A stretch of 64,000 bases of DNA from Cycas panzhihuaensis (GCA_023213395.1 CM041465.1:99083741-99147740), one strand, 5' to 3'. Positions 1 to 10,720 are shown, counted from the stretch's first letter. Numbers and translations: made by a program. The notes: generated from the letters alone by a model not told the origin.

Positions 1-2
1 TT

Positions 3-293
3 AAGGCTCTGGACGAGAGACGTTTGGTGGCTTACCAAGCAAACCTTGCTTCGAAAGCCCGCTCGCAAAGGACTTACAACAAACATCTTCGTACCCATCC
101 TTTATACCCCCGGGACTACGTCCTCAAACTGGAATATCTCCATGATCGCCTAACCAAATTTGGGCCTAAATAGATCGATCCTTTCATCGTTCTCGAGAGC
201 CTTGATAACGACGCTTATAGGATTGCCACTTTGGAGGGCTTAGAATTTGAGAAGGATGTCAACAGAAAATTCCTTAAGAAATTTTATGCATGA
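3..293 (+). pseudogene. Integrase C-terminal end, element A
   Basis: The frame begins at the window edge with KALDERRLVAYQANLASKAR, continues through VLKLEYLHDRLTKFGPK and FIVLESLDNDAYRIATLEG, and ends FLKKFYA plus stop. This is the GPY/F-like C-terminal module of Ty3/gypsy integrases, which helps bind DNA and position the element during strand transfer. A TAG stop replaces the Trp codon that other copies keep (KPRWVGPF in F). The same module ends the pol frame of B, D, E, F and G, so it marks the 3' end of pol family-wide. Only the end of the protein lies in the window and it is disabled. Confidence 0.92.
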
Positions 294-904
294 TCCCCTC
301 GGTGATCCCTTCACCTCGCTCTGAAATGAGCCTAAACTACCATCTTAAGTTCATTCCCATTTATCCCAGCTACGAGTGGAATGACAACTTAGGATGGCCT
401 CTCCCATCTCTTTCTGGTTCCTCCAACTGAACCCATATTCCCATGTTCTTTTGGGACTTTGTCCTCCTATTTGGGCATCCCCCAGTTAGGATGATGCTCT
501 GGAGTATCGTTACTCCCCCTCTCGCTTGGAATTTCCTTCGCATATCCTGCTATGCATGTCGCCCTATTTCCTAACCCCACAAGTGTCTATCACCTCTACT
601 CATGGTGGTCGTGTGTGCTCCTGTTAGATATATGGCCATGCATGGAAGGAAATGCGTGCATCTCAAATAAACATCATAATAAACATACATATTGAAATAA
701 GGCACCAATTGCCCTGTCTATATATATATACATCAAAATCATATATCATATCGTACATATGGGAAGTCGGTGTCCTTGGAGGGGGGGTACAATCATATAA
801 CTCTATATATATGACCCCCTGGAGACCCGTGCTTTCCCCTGTCAAAAATCAGATACATGAGTACTATACTACTACGTTCCTGCTCCTGGGGTATCATCTC
901 CTGG
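294..904. other. Convergent spacer between integrase end and antisense PMD gene (A)
   Basis: This 0.6-kb stretch lies between two convergent reading frames. It starts with a motif also found in B, D, E, F and G (CTGAAATGAGCCTAAACTAC) and carries an AT-rich run of TATATA repeats near 715-760. I see no conserved ORF. It probably holds the 3' ends of both the sense and the antisense transcripts. Confidence 0.6.
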
Positions 905-1476
905 TCAGTGTGATCCCTCTCTTGGGGACCACATCCCTCTAACACTCCTCCTTAGTCTCCATGAGCTCCCTGCCTCACTCCCCTCATCTCGTAGCCTCCT
1001 CAGGGTCATTACTACCGTATAGGTCAGTGTCCTGCTCCATACCGACCTCAACATTGCCATGTCCTCGACTAGTTAATTGTATCACACCTGGATATGGTCC
1101 TGCTCCATCTCTATGAGGCGAAGCCTCTCCTCCATCCCCTGAAGTCTCTCCTCTAGCACTATCACCTGGATATGGCTTCCCATATCCCCTCTGGCTCCTC
1201 CCTGAGCCTCTAGTGCCTGTACGCGACTTTGTAGTGCGTCTCACTCACCGTGGGCCTCGTCCAACTCTCGTTGCAGCCGTTCCCTGAATGCTACATGCTC
1301 TTGGGACTTTGCAACCCATATATCTCTTGCCCTTGCCAATGGGGGGAATGTTGTCATATGGGCACCTACCGATCTGGGTGTATCCTCAGCCTAGATAGGT
1401 GGCTGCCCCTCTGCGTATACCTGAGGGAACATCTCCCTTACCATGGCCTCCACCAACCGTCGAATCTCTACGGTAC

Positions 1477-1591
1477 CTGCAAACCCAACATGCCATATGT
1501 TAGTATATATATCCAGTCATATACCAAACTGAAATCAAATCAAGGCGTATGGGCATCTAGCTATCAAATAATAAGGAAAGCAAGGCCTCAC
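1477..1591 (-). other. Intron 2 of PMD gene, copy A
   Basis: This 115-base intron starts GTGAGG and ends TTTGCAG on the minus strand. A perfect TACTAAC branch point (plus strand 1499-1505) lies 22 bases before the acceptor. Without splicing, the exon 2 frame runs into the intron and stops. With splicing, it continues in phase 1 into the exon 3 frame (ASGTVEIRRLVEAM). Confidence 0.82.
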
Positions 1592-2897
1592 CTGATGCGA
1601 CCGCCAGCACCTCCACCCGTGCGATGGCCTCTACCCCTGGCTCTCCACCAGCTGTTGGTGCCTCCTCCTCTGGCACCTCCTTTGCCACTGCCTCTGCTGT
1701 TGGAGCCTGCATCACTCTCTCTACTAGTGGAGCTATCCCCCTAGGTCTCTCTACGATCCTCAACCTCTGAGCTTATGTCACAAGCCCCCTCATCTCCTTG
1801 GTAGTCCCTGATGGACCTGCGTCCTCAATGGCTTGCGATGGGCCGGCCCCGTCACCTCTATCTCCCCCATCGTCGCTATCATTATCTCTGAGGATAGCCC
1901 CTATCACTCCTGCCTCCTGGTCACTATCCCATCTCGTCGATCTGTAAGGATCTGAGATGTAGTCAGTCATAGTAAGGAGATCTAGTGACATAGAATCCAT
2001 GGACCTCCTAATGTGTTCCTAGTCTTCTACTCCCCTAAACTAGGTCTTATATCTATGCACCATAGGTACCCACTTTGATATAGGGTGTGGTCCCCCTAAT
2101 GGTGCAACCATTAGAAAATGATTAAAAAACTAGCCCTGCAATAGCGTGCTATATGACAGTCCACCTCTGCCTGCCACCCTGATAACGTCCAGCCAAGCGA
2201 CGAGGTTCATCGCTATGAGGGTGGCCTAATCTAAGCACTCCGCAGCCTCACACCCCCGTACGGTGTCCATCCAGCCTCCTGGAATATCCCTATAGTTCTG
2301 TTTCTGGGAAATCTAGAACAGAATGCATAATGTGATCAATTTCTTCACACGAGGAACTCTAGACAGTACCATGCTCTACAGAGGCACTCCTCACCTCTCC
2401 CACCTGTCCTGGCCTATAAAAAATGTGGCTGCCTCTCGATAGGCTGCCTCGTTACTAGGTAATGCTCCTAGCGGGGCTAGTCTCCCTGTCGCCAGCACTC
2501 CAAGGATCCACCAGATGTCCCTAGGTGTCACCATAACATCCCCTACCTAGGGTAGTTGGAACACATACCTCTGCATGTCCCAATGCAACACTATATCCAC
2601 TAACAGTATCTGATCTAACATGTACTGAGGTGTCCTCACCACCTTCAGCAATCCGCATCTCCGTAGGACTCCTCTGTCCTCCCTGCTCATCATCTCTAAA
2701 AAGCTTAACATGGCCATACCGACATTTCGCAGTTCTCCACCGCAGTCACTACCTACAAAATACCATTAAATACATCAATCTGTAGCCAACACTTGCTCTC
2801 GGCCTCTCAGGGCTCTCCCTCGGCCTCTTCTGGTTGAGATTTGGAGATTCTTGGAGCCTCCTTTTCGTTTTTCCCTCAATCTTCCTTCGCACCGCGC

Positions 2898-3009
2898 TAA
2901 ACTACGTGGTACCGCAGAGTTTAGTTGGGTCCCATTGGGGCCCCACGGTAAAGATCACGGCATCGTGATCTTTGCCGTGGTACGAATGGCACCCCCCCAA
3001 AAGGGGGGG
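2898..3009. repeat. Inverted-repeat cluster in PMD intron 1, copy A
   Basis: Three dyads sit side by side. An imperfect palindrome lies at 2898-2923 around GGTACC. A hairpin at 2944-2979 has 16-base arms with one mismatch and a four-base loop (CACGGTAAAGATCACG). C7-A4-G7 follows at 2992-3009. Related dyads occur at the same place in copies B and F, and in weaker form in D and E. Confidence 0.8.
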
Positions 3010-3412
3010 TTTTCCTGCCAAAAAACTCAAAAAAAATCCTTTGGATGGGTCCAGTGGGGTCCACCAGGACCAGGGCTACCTAATGGCCCAGTCTTGCCCC
3101 TCTCCGAGTCCAAGTCAAACCCTGGGAGGTTGCTTCTCACCCTTGTGAGGCCCAAAACTACATTAAAATTCACAAAAAGCATTAAAATTTAAATTACAAT
3201 TTCAGGTTGGGTTTAGCGATCCACTCACTGGATCTGGTCACATGGTCGTCATCTCATCCTCCTAGTCGCCCTAACTGCCTCCTCATCCCAATCCAATGGC
3301 TGGATCTCTCGCTGCATGTCCCAGAAGTGGGGTAGTGCTCCGCTGCATAAGGAACGAGCTCTGGATTTCATACGGGAGCTCGTGAAAATGAATTCCTTTT
3401 CATTCGAGTTTC

Positions 3413-3420
3413 CTTATATA
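3413..3420 (-). promoter_or_regulatory. TATA box of antisense PMD gene, copy A
   Basis: The minus strand reads CCTATATAAGG here. It lies 185 bases before the intron 1 donor, the same distance (184-185) as in copies B, D, E and F. Confidence 0.75.
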
Positions 3421-3957
3421 GGCGGGGCCCCTGTTGGGCACTTCCTCCTTTTTTGCCCCTGAGGTAGCCTCACGAGGCGCATTTTCACCACAGCGGCGTA
3501 CTTTACGGCCCAGTTCCTCTTTTTGTCTCCATGGTCTCCTTTCGACTCGTTTCCTTTGGTGCATTAATGATGCCCTAAGCAGCTTATTTTTCCCAAAGCC
3601 CCTTTCGTCTCATTTTACGTGCCACTCCCGTGCATGCCTGAGTTTATACTCATTTGGCTTATTTTGCCACCCTGGACTCATTTTCATAGCCCATTTTTTC
3701 TCTTAGCACTCCCATAGGGAGTGTCCTCTCCAGCTGGGCATCCCTTTGTACTTCCTCAAGCCAATTTAGGTGCACTAGAGCCCTTTTTTTGCTATTTCCT
3801 TCCCTGTTGGTGGGGTAGCCTTCCCTGCCTTCGGGTCACCTCATTGCCAGGCCTTCATAGCCCTTCATGGTCACTGTCACTAGTCATACAGAGTCCTCTT
3901 CTTGTCGCTTTCTTCAGTTTCATTATACTTCTTTTAGCAGAGAAGTTGTTCTCACTC
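3421..3957. other. Promoter-to-aRNH spacer, element A
   Basis: This stretch separates the antisense PMD promoter from the sense aRNH ORF. It is pyrimidine-rich on the plus strand. The open frames in it (for example at 3434-3706) are not conserved in phase between copies, so I see no supported gene here. It may hold the upstream region of the aRNH message. Confidence 0.5.
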
Positions 3958-4380
3958 ATGGCTCTTTTCATTTTCACCACTGGCGGAAGCCACGGTAATC
4001 CTGGTCCTTCCACTGCCGCGTGGATACTCTGTGATTCCTCTAGCCATGACTGCCTATGCTCTGGAATCTTCCTTCCTGAGGCAACTAATAATGAAGCCGA
4101 GTACACGACCATTATTAAAGCCCTCACTGATGCATTATGTTTCTCTCATAGACCCATCATCCTTCTTTGCGACTCCCAAGTGGTGGTGTCTCATCTCACC
4201 CAGGTTTAGCAGGTGCAGTGCCCATGCTTAAGAGCCCTGGCATCGACCGTGAGGTCACTATTGGCTCACTTCCAGTCTGTCGATATTCACTATATTCCCC
4301 GGGCCCTCAATGTTGAGGCTGACATCCTCGTTCGCCTCATCCTTGAGCGTCGTCTCCCTCTTCTCAGCGACTGCCTTTGA
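3958..4380 (+). pseudogene. Archaeal-type RNase H (aRNH) ORF, copy A
   Basis: The frame is 141 codons including stop, the same length as in B and F. It reads MALFIFTTGGSHGNPGPS, then NNEAEYTTIIKAL, LLCDSQVVVSHL and LNVEADILVRLILERRLPLL. These match the four catalytic blocks of archaeal-type RNase HI (TDGGS, NEAEY, DSQ, AD), an enzyme that degrades RNA in RNA-DNA hybrids. The first catalytic Asp is Thr here (TTGG) and a TAG follows HLTQV at 4207-4209, so this copy is dead. Tat-lineage elements are known to carry such an extra RNase H besides the gypsy one. The start is the conserved ATG just before the LFIFT strand. Confidence 0.88.
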
Positions 4381-4649
4381 GAGACTTGCTTGGCCTGCTC
4401 GTTGCCCAAGTCTCTGGCTACCTTTCTCCTAGCTTATTTGTCTAGCTTGTTGGTTGCCCTTACATTATCCATTGCATTCTAGCGATGGGGGCATCCCCCT
4501 TTTTCATTCATTTCATCTCCAAGTTGACTTCCAGACAACACATAGGCAGCCCCTATGTTATCCCCATCTCCATCTCCCTTGTCCATGTGTTCTGCCACGA
4601 TACTTGCCGGCACCCTTGGTCCATATTCTGTTCATGATTTATATATATA
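4381..4649. other. aRNH-to-LTR spacer, element A, interrupted by B
   Basis: No gene is seen. It ends in an AT-rich run (TTTATATATATA) that was the target of element B. The same sequence closes the window at 63983-64000 in element F, without an insertion. Confidence 0.7.
4645..4649. repeat. Target-site duplication of element B, left (ATATA)
   Basis: ATATA immediately precedes the LTR terminus TGGAT and is repeated at 19034-19038 after the other LTR. Five bases is the usual Ty3/gypsy duplication length. Confidence 0.9.
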
Positions 4650-7436
4650 TGGATACGCATCTACGGGATAGCTACCTAACTGAGTAGGAATAACAATGGT
4701 AGTCAGTGGCACTACTGGGTGCAGACAAGAACCTACGAGTAAGGCAAATACAACGCAGGGTGCCCCGTGCACTGGAGCACAAGTTTGGGACCTGCGGATG
4801 GTACCTAGCTACTTGAAGGTGGTTCCCCACTTTAGTTAAGAAGAGAGGAGGTGGAAGATTAACCTAGGTAGATCTAGGAGAAGGATCCTCCCACCCTTGG
4901 ATGGCCAAAAGGGAAAGGAGGGAACCCCTCGAGGGTTTCTCTATAACAGAGGGAAACGAGTAAGGGGTAAGTAGGTGAGCAACCTACGAATAAGATCTTC
5001 TCAGTTATCGGGCTAAGCGGAAAAAAAATAAGGGAGGATGAAGGGAATCGGAACAATCGATCGATCAAGAGTTCCCCCCTTCGAAAGAGCAATCAAGAGA
5101 AAAGAGAGTAGTATGACACACACAAGTAAACTGAACTAAGTATAACAAGTCAATAGGACAAGGGTAAAGTTTACAAGGTGAAGGGAAAGGTTAAAAGGGG
5201 AAACTTCCTAAAACCTTTTCCTATGATAGATGTAATGTATAAAATGTAACAAACGGAATATAAACCAAAAGAGAGAGTCAGTTTCTCTTTTCCTTTCAAA
5301 TGATCTAATTACTACCATACAAAATCTTTTAAAGAAAAGAAAACGAAGTAGAGCGAGAGCACATACCTGGAATGGAGACGTGGTTGAAGCGGTGGCATTC
5401 CCACGAGGTATCCAAGATTGCTCCACAAAGCACGGCGAATGAGAGGGATCATGGTAGAACGAAGCATGGGGCTTCCTTACCTTCCCTGGAAGCGACACTA
5501 GAGTGCCAAGAAAGGAAAAAAGAAAAATGATGGCAACAAATGAAATACTAAAATAAAATGTGAGTAAAAGCACTTACCCGCAAGAGAGAAGAGGAAAAAA
5601 TCCCTTACGCTCTCTGTGTACTTACAAGTAAGCACAAATATCCTTTTCCAAGGAAAGGAGGCTAACAACATAAAGTGGAGTCCCAATAACACGTGTATAT
5701 ATATGAAAAATAAATCTCTATATTTATATGTTAGTGTACATGAACCACAAGGTTACAGTAATAATATATAGCGAAACAAACTACTTAAATGAATAATAAG
5801 TAGATAAGTAAGCCTCAGAGTGGCCCACCTCTTGCAAAGAGCAACCCTACCCTCCCTTAAGAAGCCACAAGGCAGTGAGGGTATGGCTATAAGACTGGCT
5901 AAAAAATGGGATAGCAAAGATGTAAGTAAACCCAAATCAAATCTCAGCAAGGCCAGGGTGCTATGGGAAGCAAACTGGACCATTGAGAAGAGGGATTGAG
6001 CCAAGAAAGGTAACCAAGGCTTATGTGCGTTGCCCAAATCAAGAGATGAGCCCTTAAACTAGTGCTGCAACAAGTGCCATTGCTGATTTTAGCGGTTGGA
6101 AATAGCCTACTAAACCTTTACTCCACTCCAAGAGCAGCACGGGGCAAAGGGGGAGGTTTGGAGGACAAAAGGCCTCTTAGGGAGCGCAGAAGGTGGTACA
6201 GAATCCACCCAGCTCTATCCCAAACCTTATGTATCCCTTTTAGTTGCTATCCTAGGTGTGAAATGTAAGAAAAGAGGCCCTAACAGTAGAGTAAAAAGTC
6301 CAAGGGAAAAGCAAGAAACAACCCTTGGAACAAGATAAGATAAGCTATTGTAAACATGCAAAAACTAGGCATAAATTAGACAAAGGAAAGACCCTAAACT
6401 AACAAATACCTATAGAGAAGATGGGAGGCATTTGTCTCTGTCAAAATCTACTGGAAAGAGGCTGAGAAATCTATAGAAAGACTGTGGAGTAGCAGGTATG
6501 AAGCCCCTACTAAGATGGCTGAAGGAGAAAGCCTGCACTTGAGACTACTTGGTGGCTGCCCGGGCAAGGAAGTCTTGGAAACTCTTCAAAGAGACCCTCT
6601 CCAAGGTGTGCAAGGGGCTAGGAGGATGTCACAGCTGAACCAAAGGAGAGCTGGGCACTGGAGAGTGATTACAGGTCTTGTAACAGTAGTGGAGCAGCAG
6701 GGAACAGCAGACAGCAGGGCATTTTTCCTTGAGATCCTTCTAAAATGAAGCCAAAAAAAATGATCCCTAAAATGACTTAAGTAAGACTTAAATATCTAGC
6801 CCCAACCCTAATCGAGTGATTAGGGCACAGCTGGCGGTGAGTTAAGTCATGAGACACATGGCAATTCTGCAATAAATGTGAGAATTACCACAGTAGATTT
6901 TTTTAAATAAGTTGTGACAGTCATATCGTGGTAAACTTCATAATATCGTGGTAAATCTTGCAGTACCATGAAATCTACCATAGTGCAGAACCAGAGGCCA
7001 AATCTAGCCCAAACAACTAGCTTGGGTTGTGGGCCAGTGACCAAGGAGGCCAGCAGGGGGCAAGGCCACCTGCCCAAAGGTAGACAAGCTAACAAATGAG
7101 CCACAGAGAACAATAACAGGACTCAAAGGTGCAATAAGTCGACCAAATGACAATGGATCATCACACGGACAGGGATGATATGAGCCAAATGGGTCTTAAG
7201 GTGAGTAGGGTAGAATGCAGGAAGTGATGCAGCCACCAAAGTACCACACTCGCTGGGAATGTGCCCCCGTTATAGTCGTCATAGGCTAGATAGGTATAGA
7301 TATCAACAAGACCATATACGAAATCATAGCATACAAGCATATACTCATCATAAAAGAAAACAACAATAAGATGAGAAGCATACTTGCACTTACCTAAGTT
7401 GATCACTCTGTATCCATTCTCGGAAGCTAGGAAACA
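4650..7436 (-). repeat. 3' LTR of element B
   Basis: The minus strand starts TGTTTCC and ends CGTATCCA. It aligns along its full length with 16249-19033; in one 60-base block (4801-4860 against about 16397-16456) I count five transitions and no indel. The dyad-rich U3 lies at about 6790-7436. A TATA-like motif (minus GATATTTAAG, 6787-6796) would leave a long R-U5 of about 2.1 kb. Confidence 0.93.
6806..6825 (-). promoter_or_regulatory. Telobox-like palindrome upstream of LTR TATA, element B 3' LTR
   Basis: CCCTAATC and GATTAGGG form 8-base arms around a four-base spacer, about 10 bases before the presumed TATA on the minus strand. The same dyad occurs at 18404-18423 in the other LTR and in related form in the A, C, D and G LTRs. 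Confidence 0.65.
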
Positions 7437-7450
7437 CTGCCCCCTTGGTA
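7437..7450 (-). other. Polypurine tract of element B
   Basis: The minus strand reads CCAAGGGGGCAG directly before the LTR start TGTTTCC. This is the usual position of the plus-strand primer. The identical tract precedes A's 3' LTR. Confidence 0.85.
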
Positions 7451-7855
7451 GTAGAGCCTCGTCGCTCGAAAGCATGGTGCGATGGCGAATGCTGGCAATA
7501 CAACCATAAGTAGCACATGTGTATGTAGATATATAAATCAAGATCATAACAGTAGTCAAGGATGCCAGTGAGTGTCGTGGTAGAACGCATGGATACGAAG
7601 GTAGGGGTGGAGACAACATAGGGGTTGCCTTTGTGCCACCCAGAAATTGACTAGAAAATATGAAGGGTGAGGGGGCTGCCCCCACCATAAAAGATGCAAA
7701 GAGATGTACATAATCAAGTAAAAGAGATGAGTAAATAGAACTAGTAGTCGCCATAGTTTAACCTCATTAGTGGTTAAGTTTCAGAGGTGCAAATGGATCG
7801 CAAGGCGAAGTGCATGACAGCCTAGGGCTTGGGTGACAGAGCAACCAGATAAGCC
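7451..7855. other. aRNH-to-PPT spacer, element B
   Basis: This stretch is homologous to 4381-4649 plus 19039-19114 of element A and to 63668-64000 of F. No conserved reading frame is seen. Confidence 0.6.
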
Positions 7856-8278
7856 TCAAGGATGGTCAGTAAGAAGAGGAAGGCAGCACTCAAGGATAAG
7901 GCGAACGAGACTATCCACCTCAGCATTGAGGGCTCAAGGAATGTGCTGAATATCAACAGACGAGAAGCGGGCCAGGAGAGATCTAGCAGTCGTGGCAAGA
8001 GTTCTCAAGTGAGGGCATCGCACCTGGTAAACCTAGGTGAGATTGGACACCACAACCTAAGAGTCGCAAAGCAAAATGATGGGTCCGTGATGGAAACAGA
8101 GAGTATCAGTGAGGGATTTAATAACAACTGTGTACTCAGCTTCATTATTAGTAGCCTCTGGGAGGAAGACCCTAGAGCACAGGAAATCATATCTAGAGGG
8201 GCTGCGAAGAACCCACGCAGCGGCAGAAGGTTCGGGGTTACTGCGGCTTCCGTCGTCGGTAAAAATGTAGAGAGACAT
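7856..8278 (-). pseudogene. Archaeal-type RNase H (aRNH) ORF, copy B
   Basis: The frame is 141 codons including stop: MSLYIFTDDGSRSNPEPS, NNEAEYTVVIKSL, LLCDS, ALNAEVDSLVRLILE, LLTDHP. Three catalytic blocks are intact as written (TDDGS, NEAEY, CDS), but a TAG follows DS and the last Ala-Asp is Val-Asp. The ORF stands alone downstream of the integrase end and the PMD unit, opposite in direction to the PMD gene. Its length matches copies A and F exactly, which supports the start and stop chosen. Confidence 0.88.
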
Positions 8279-8802
8279 GGGTGACACAAAGTCATGGTAA
8301 TAATAAATAATAATGGAGTGAAAGAGAGGCTTGAAAGGCAAGCAATAAGTGGTCGCGAAGGGTAGGAGGACCTAGCAATGAGGCTACCCAAGGATGAGAC
8401 CAAGTTATCCGACCACTGCTTGAGAGCGGGCAGAAAAAGGCACCCTGGAGTACCAAAAGTCACTTTGGGAAGTAGAACATACCCCTGGATGGGAGGAGCA
8501 TTCCATCTGGAGACTCCATGAGTAGAAAAGAACTGTGAAAATGAGTCCAAGATGGTGAAACGAGCCAAACGAGTATAAACTTGGGCATGCACAGGAGTGG
8601 CATACAAAACGAGACAGAAGGGTCCTAAAAAAAAGTGCAATGATGAGGTGCCATAAATGTATTTACAAGAAAGAGCAAACAGGGCACCAAAGGAGCGCAA
8701 TGGGGGGCAGGACTAGAAGACAAAGGTGATCAAGGAAATGGGATGGTCCCAACAGCTGTCGCGAGAGCAAAAATGGAGGTAGTGCCTATCAGGGTACCTG
8801 CC
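8279..8802. other. aRNH-to-PMD-promoter spacer, element B
   Basis: Two divergent transcription units start on either side of this half-kilobase stretch (aRNH to the left, PMD to the right). It is homologous to 3421-3957, 38856-39415 and 62719-63244. The open frames in it shift between copies, so no gene is called. Confidence 0.5.
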
Positions 8803-8810
8803 TATATAAG
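8803..8810 (+). promoter_or_regulatory. TATA box of antisense PMD gene, copy B
   Basis: The plus strand reads TATATAAG, 184 bases before the GTGAGT donor at 8994. The following bases, including AGAAAATGGATTCA, are shared with copy F. Confidence 0.75.
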
Positions 8811-9215
8811 GAAATTCAACAGAAAATGGATTCATCTTCACCAACTCTCGTGAGAGACCAGAGCCATTCCCTTACACAGCAGAGTGCCACCCAACTTCGG
8901 AGGCACGCAAAAGGAGATCAAACCATTGGATCGGAGCATAGAGATAGTCACTAAGACCATAAGAGCAAGATGGTAACAGCCAGACCAGATCCAGTGAGTG
9001 GATCATACGAAACCCATCCCATTTCGAAGTTTTCATTTGAGTGCTTTTCATTGATTTCTATATAATTTTTGTGCCCCATATAGGCAAATGATGGCCTCTT
9101 GGAGTCTGAATTGGACCCAGAAAGAGGACGGACTTGGGCATTAGGGAGCCCTGGTCCCAGTGGGCCCCATAGGGGTCCACCTAGTAGATTTTTTTATTTT
9201 TTTGGGGTAGAACCC

Positions 9216-9340
9216 CCCCACCCCCTTTTGGGGGGGTGTCGTTCATACCACGGCAAAGATCGTGGTGCTGTGATCTTTACCACAGGGCCCCGATCACTGT
9301 GGGACCTAAGCTAAACTTTGTAGTACCATGAAGTTTAATG
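9216..9340. repeat. Inverted-repeat cluster in PMD intron 1, copy B
   Basis: The C-run/G-run dyad (CCCCCTTTTGGGGGGG), the GATC-centred hairpin at about 9249-9285 and the GTACC-centred dyad near 9330 appear in the same order, relative to the gene, as in copies A and F. Confidence 0.72.
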
Positions 9341-10610
9341 TGGTACGAAGGTAAATCTATAGAAAAAAGAAGATGGGGGGACATGAGGCCCTAAGTCTCA
9401 ATCAAACAATGCTGGCAAATAGCCAGGAGGATAGAGGATTGATATAGACTTGACTTTGACTATTTTGTGGTGCTGACAGGCTGTTATCGCAGTGGATAAT
9501 CACGAGAACATAGGGATGGCAATGCTTAGTTATATCGAGATGATGTCCAGGGAGGACAAGGGGGTCCTGTGAAGGTGCGGCCTGTTTAAGGCCATAAAGA
9601 CGCCTCAGCATACATCAGACCAGAGGTTGTTAGTGGATATTGTATCACACTGGGATTGAAGAAGGCACGTTTTCCACCTACCCTAGGTGGGAGACATGAT
9701 AGTGATGCCAAGGGATATCTGGCGGATACTAGGAGTACCAGTGACTGGGAGGCCGGTTGCACTGGGAGCGCTGCCTAGCAATGAGGCAGCACATAGAGAG
9801 GCAGTAGTATTCTTTACAGGGATGGATAGATGGGAGATGAGAGGAGTTCCTCTCTAGACTATGGTTATATCTAGGATTCCTCAGGTGAGGAAGCTCATCA
9901 CGTTGTGCATTCTGTTCTGGGTTTCCAAGAAACAGAACTATAGGGACATCCCTAGGGGATGGATGGATGCAGTGCGCCACTGTGAGGCTGGCGAGAAGAT
10001 GGATTGGGCCACCCTGATAGCGGCGAACCTCGTCATGGAGCTGGATGCTATCAAGATGATAGGCAGGGGAGGACTATCCTATAGCACATTGCTACAGTGT
10101 TGGTTCTTCGATCATTTCAGAGTAGTGGCACCAGCGGCGTGACCACATCCCATTGCAGAGTGGGCCCCGATATATGGATGCGCATCTACGGGATAGATTA
10201 TATGGCAGATCCGTATAGGGCAGTGAGGTGGGACAGTGATGATGAGATAGGCAAAGCAGGGGCACTCCCAGGTGATGATGACGACGATGGAGATGGAGGA
10301 GATGGGGCCAGCCCATCATAACCTGTGGGAGAGGTAGGTCCATTAAGGACAGCAGGAGGAGCAACGGGGCCATCTGGGACTACCAACGAAGAGGCAGGCC
10401 CATCAAGGGTTGTAGAGGAGAGTAGTGGGCCAGTGACGAGGGCCCGCAGGCTATGGATCATGAGGAGATCCAGAGAGACAACAGCTGAACTAGTCCCAGT
10501 GAGGAGAGAGGCCCAAGTAGAGGTGGTACCTGAGGAGGAGGTACCAACAACTGGCAGAGAGCCAGGAGGAGAGATTATCGCATGGGTAGAGGAGCTAGCG
10601 GCCACGGCAG

Positions 10611-10720
10611 GTGAGGCCTAACCATTTCCCGTTGTTTGATAGCCAGATAGATAGTTTGATTTGGTTTTATTTCGGTATACAGCTAGATATATACTGACAT
10701 ATGGTATGTTGGATTTGTAG
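10611..10720 (+). other. Intron 2 of PMD gene, copy B
   Basis: The intron is 110 bases, GTGAGG to TTTGTAG, with TACTGAC at 10692-10698 as branch point 22 bases before the acceptor. Splicing joins GCA G to GT ACC ATG and keeps the frame open; unspliced, it stops six bases beyond the donor. Confidence 0.8.

Larger units (their letters stand above)
905..3385 (-). pseudogene. Antisense plant-mobile-domain (PMD) gene, copy A, with two introns
   Basis: Seen on the minus strand: a TATA box at 3413-3420, exon 1 about 3385-3229, intron 1 3228-2753 (GTGAGT..TTTTGTAG), exon 2 2752-1592, intron 2 1591-1477 (GTGAGG..TTTGCAG with a perfect TACTAAC branch point), and exon 3 1476-905. Exon 3 is 190 codons in frame after splicing, with a few point stops. 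Exon 2 carries an acidic linker (DNDSDDGGDRGDGAGPS), the AGPSG motif and a basic stretch; exon 3 is coiled-coil-like (LEERLQGMEERLRLIEME). The PMD motif itself reads best in copies B and F. PMD proteins such as Arabidopsis MAIN and MAIL1 act in gene silencing, and PMDs are also known from some gypsy and Mutator-like elements. The role inside this element is unknown. Confidence 0.78.
1..4649 (+). mobile_element. Element A, left part: Tat-like Ty3/gypsy LTR retrotransposon
   Basis: This is the 3' part of a sense-oriented element. It holds the end of integrase, the antisense PMD gene, the aRNH ORF and the start of the aRNH-to-LTR spacer. The sequence breaks at 4649, where element B is inserted, and resumes at 19039 with the rest of the spacer, a polypurine tract and the 3' LTR. 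The match between the sequence after 19039 and the spacer beside B's own 3' LTR proves the continuity. The 5' half lies outside the window. Confidence 0.93.

Noticed and set aside
3434-3706. Hydrophobic plus-strand ORF upstream of aRNH that might be an envelope-like protein
   Set aside because: Phase and length differ in E and F, and no consistent signal peptide or membrane segment is seen. The frame reflects pyrimidine-rich DNA.
4874-6037. Hydrophobic minus-strand ORFs in the LTRs (also near 16800-17670 and 46500-47900)
   Set aside because: They are within LTR R-U5, overlap each other in several frames and follow pyrimidine-rich composition. They are not conserved as codons.
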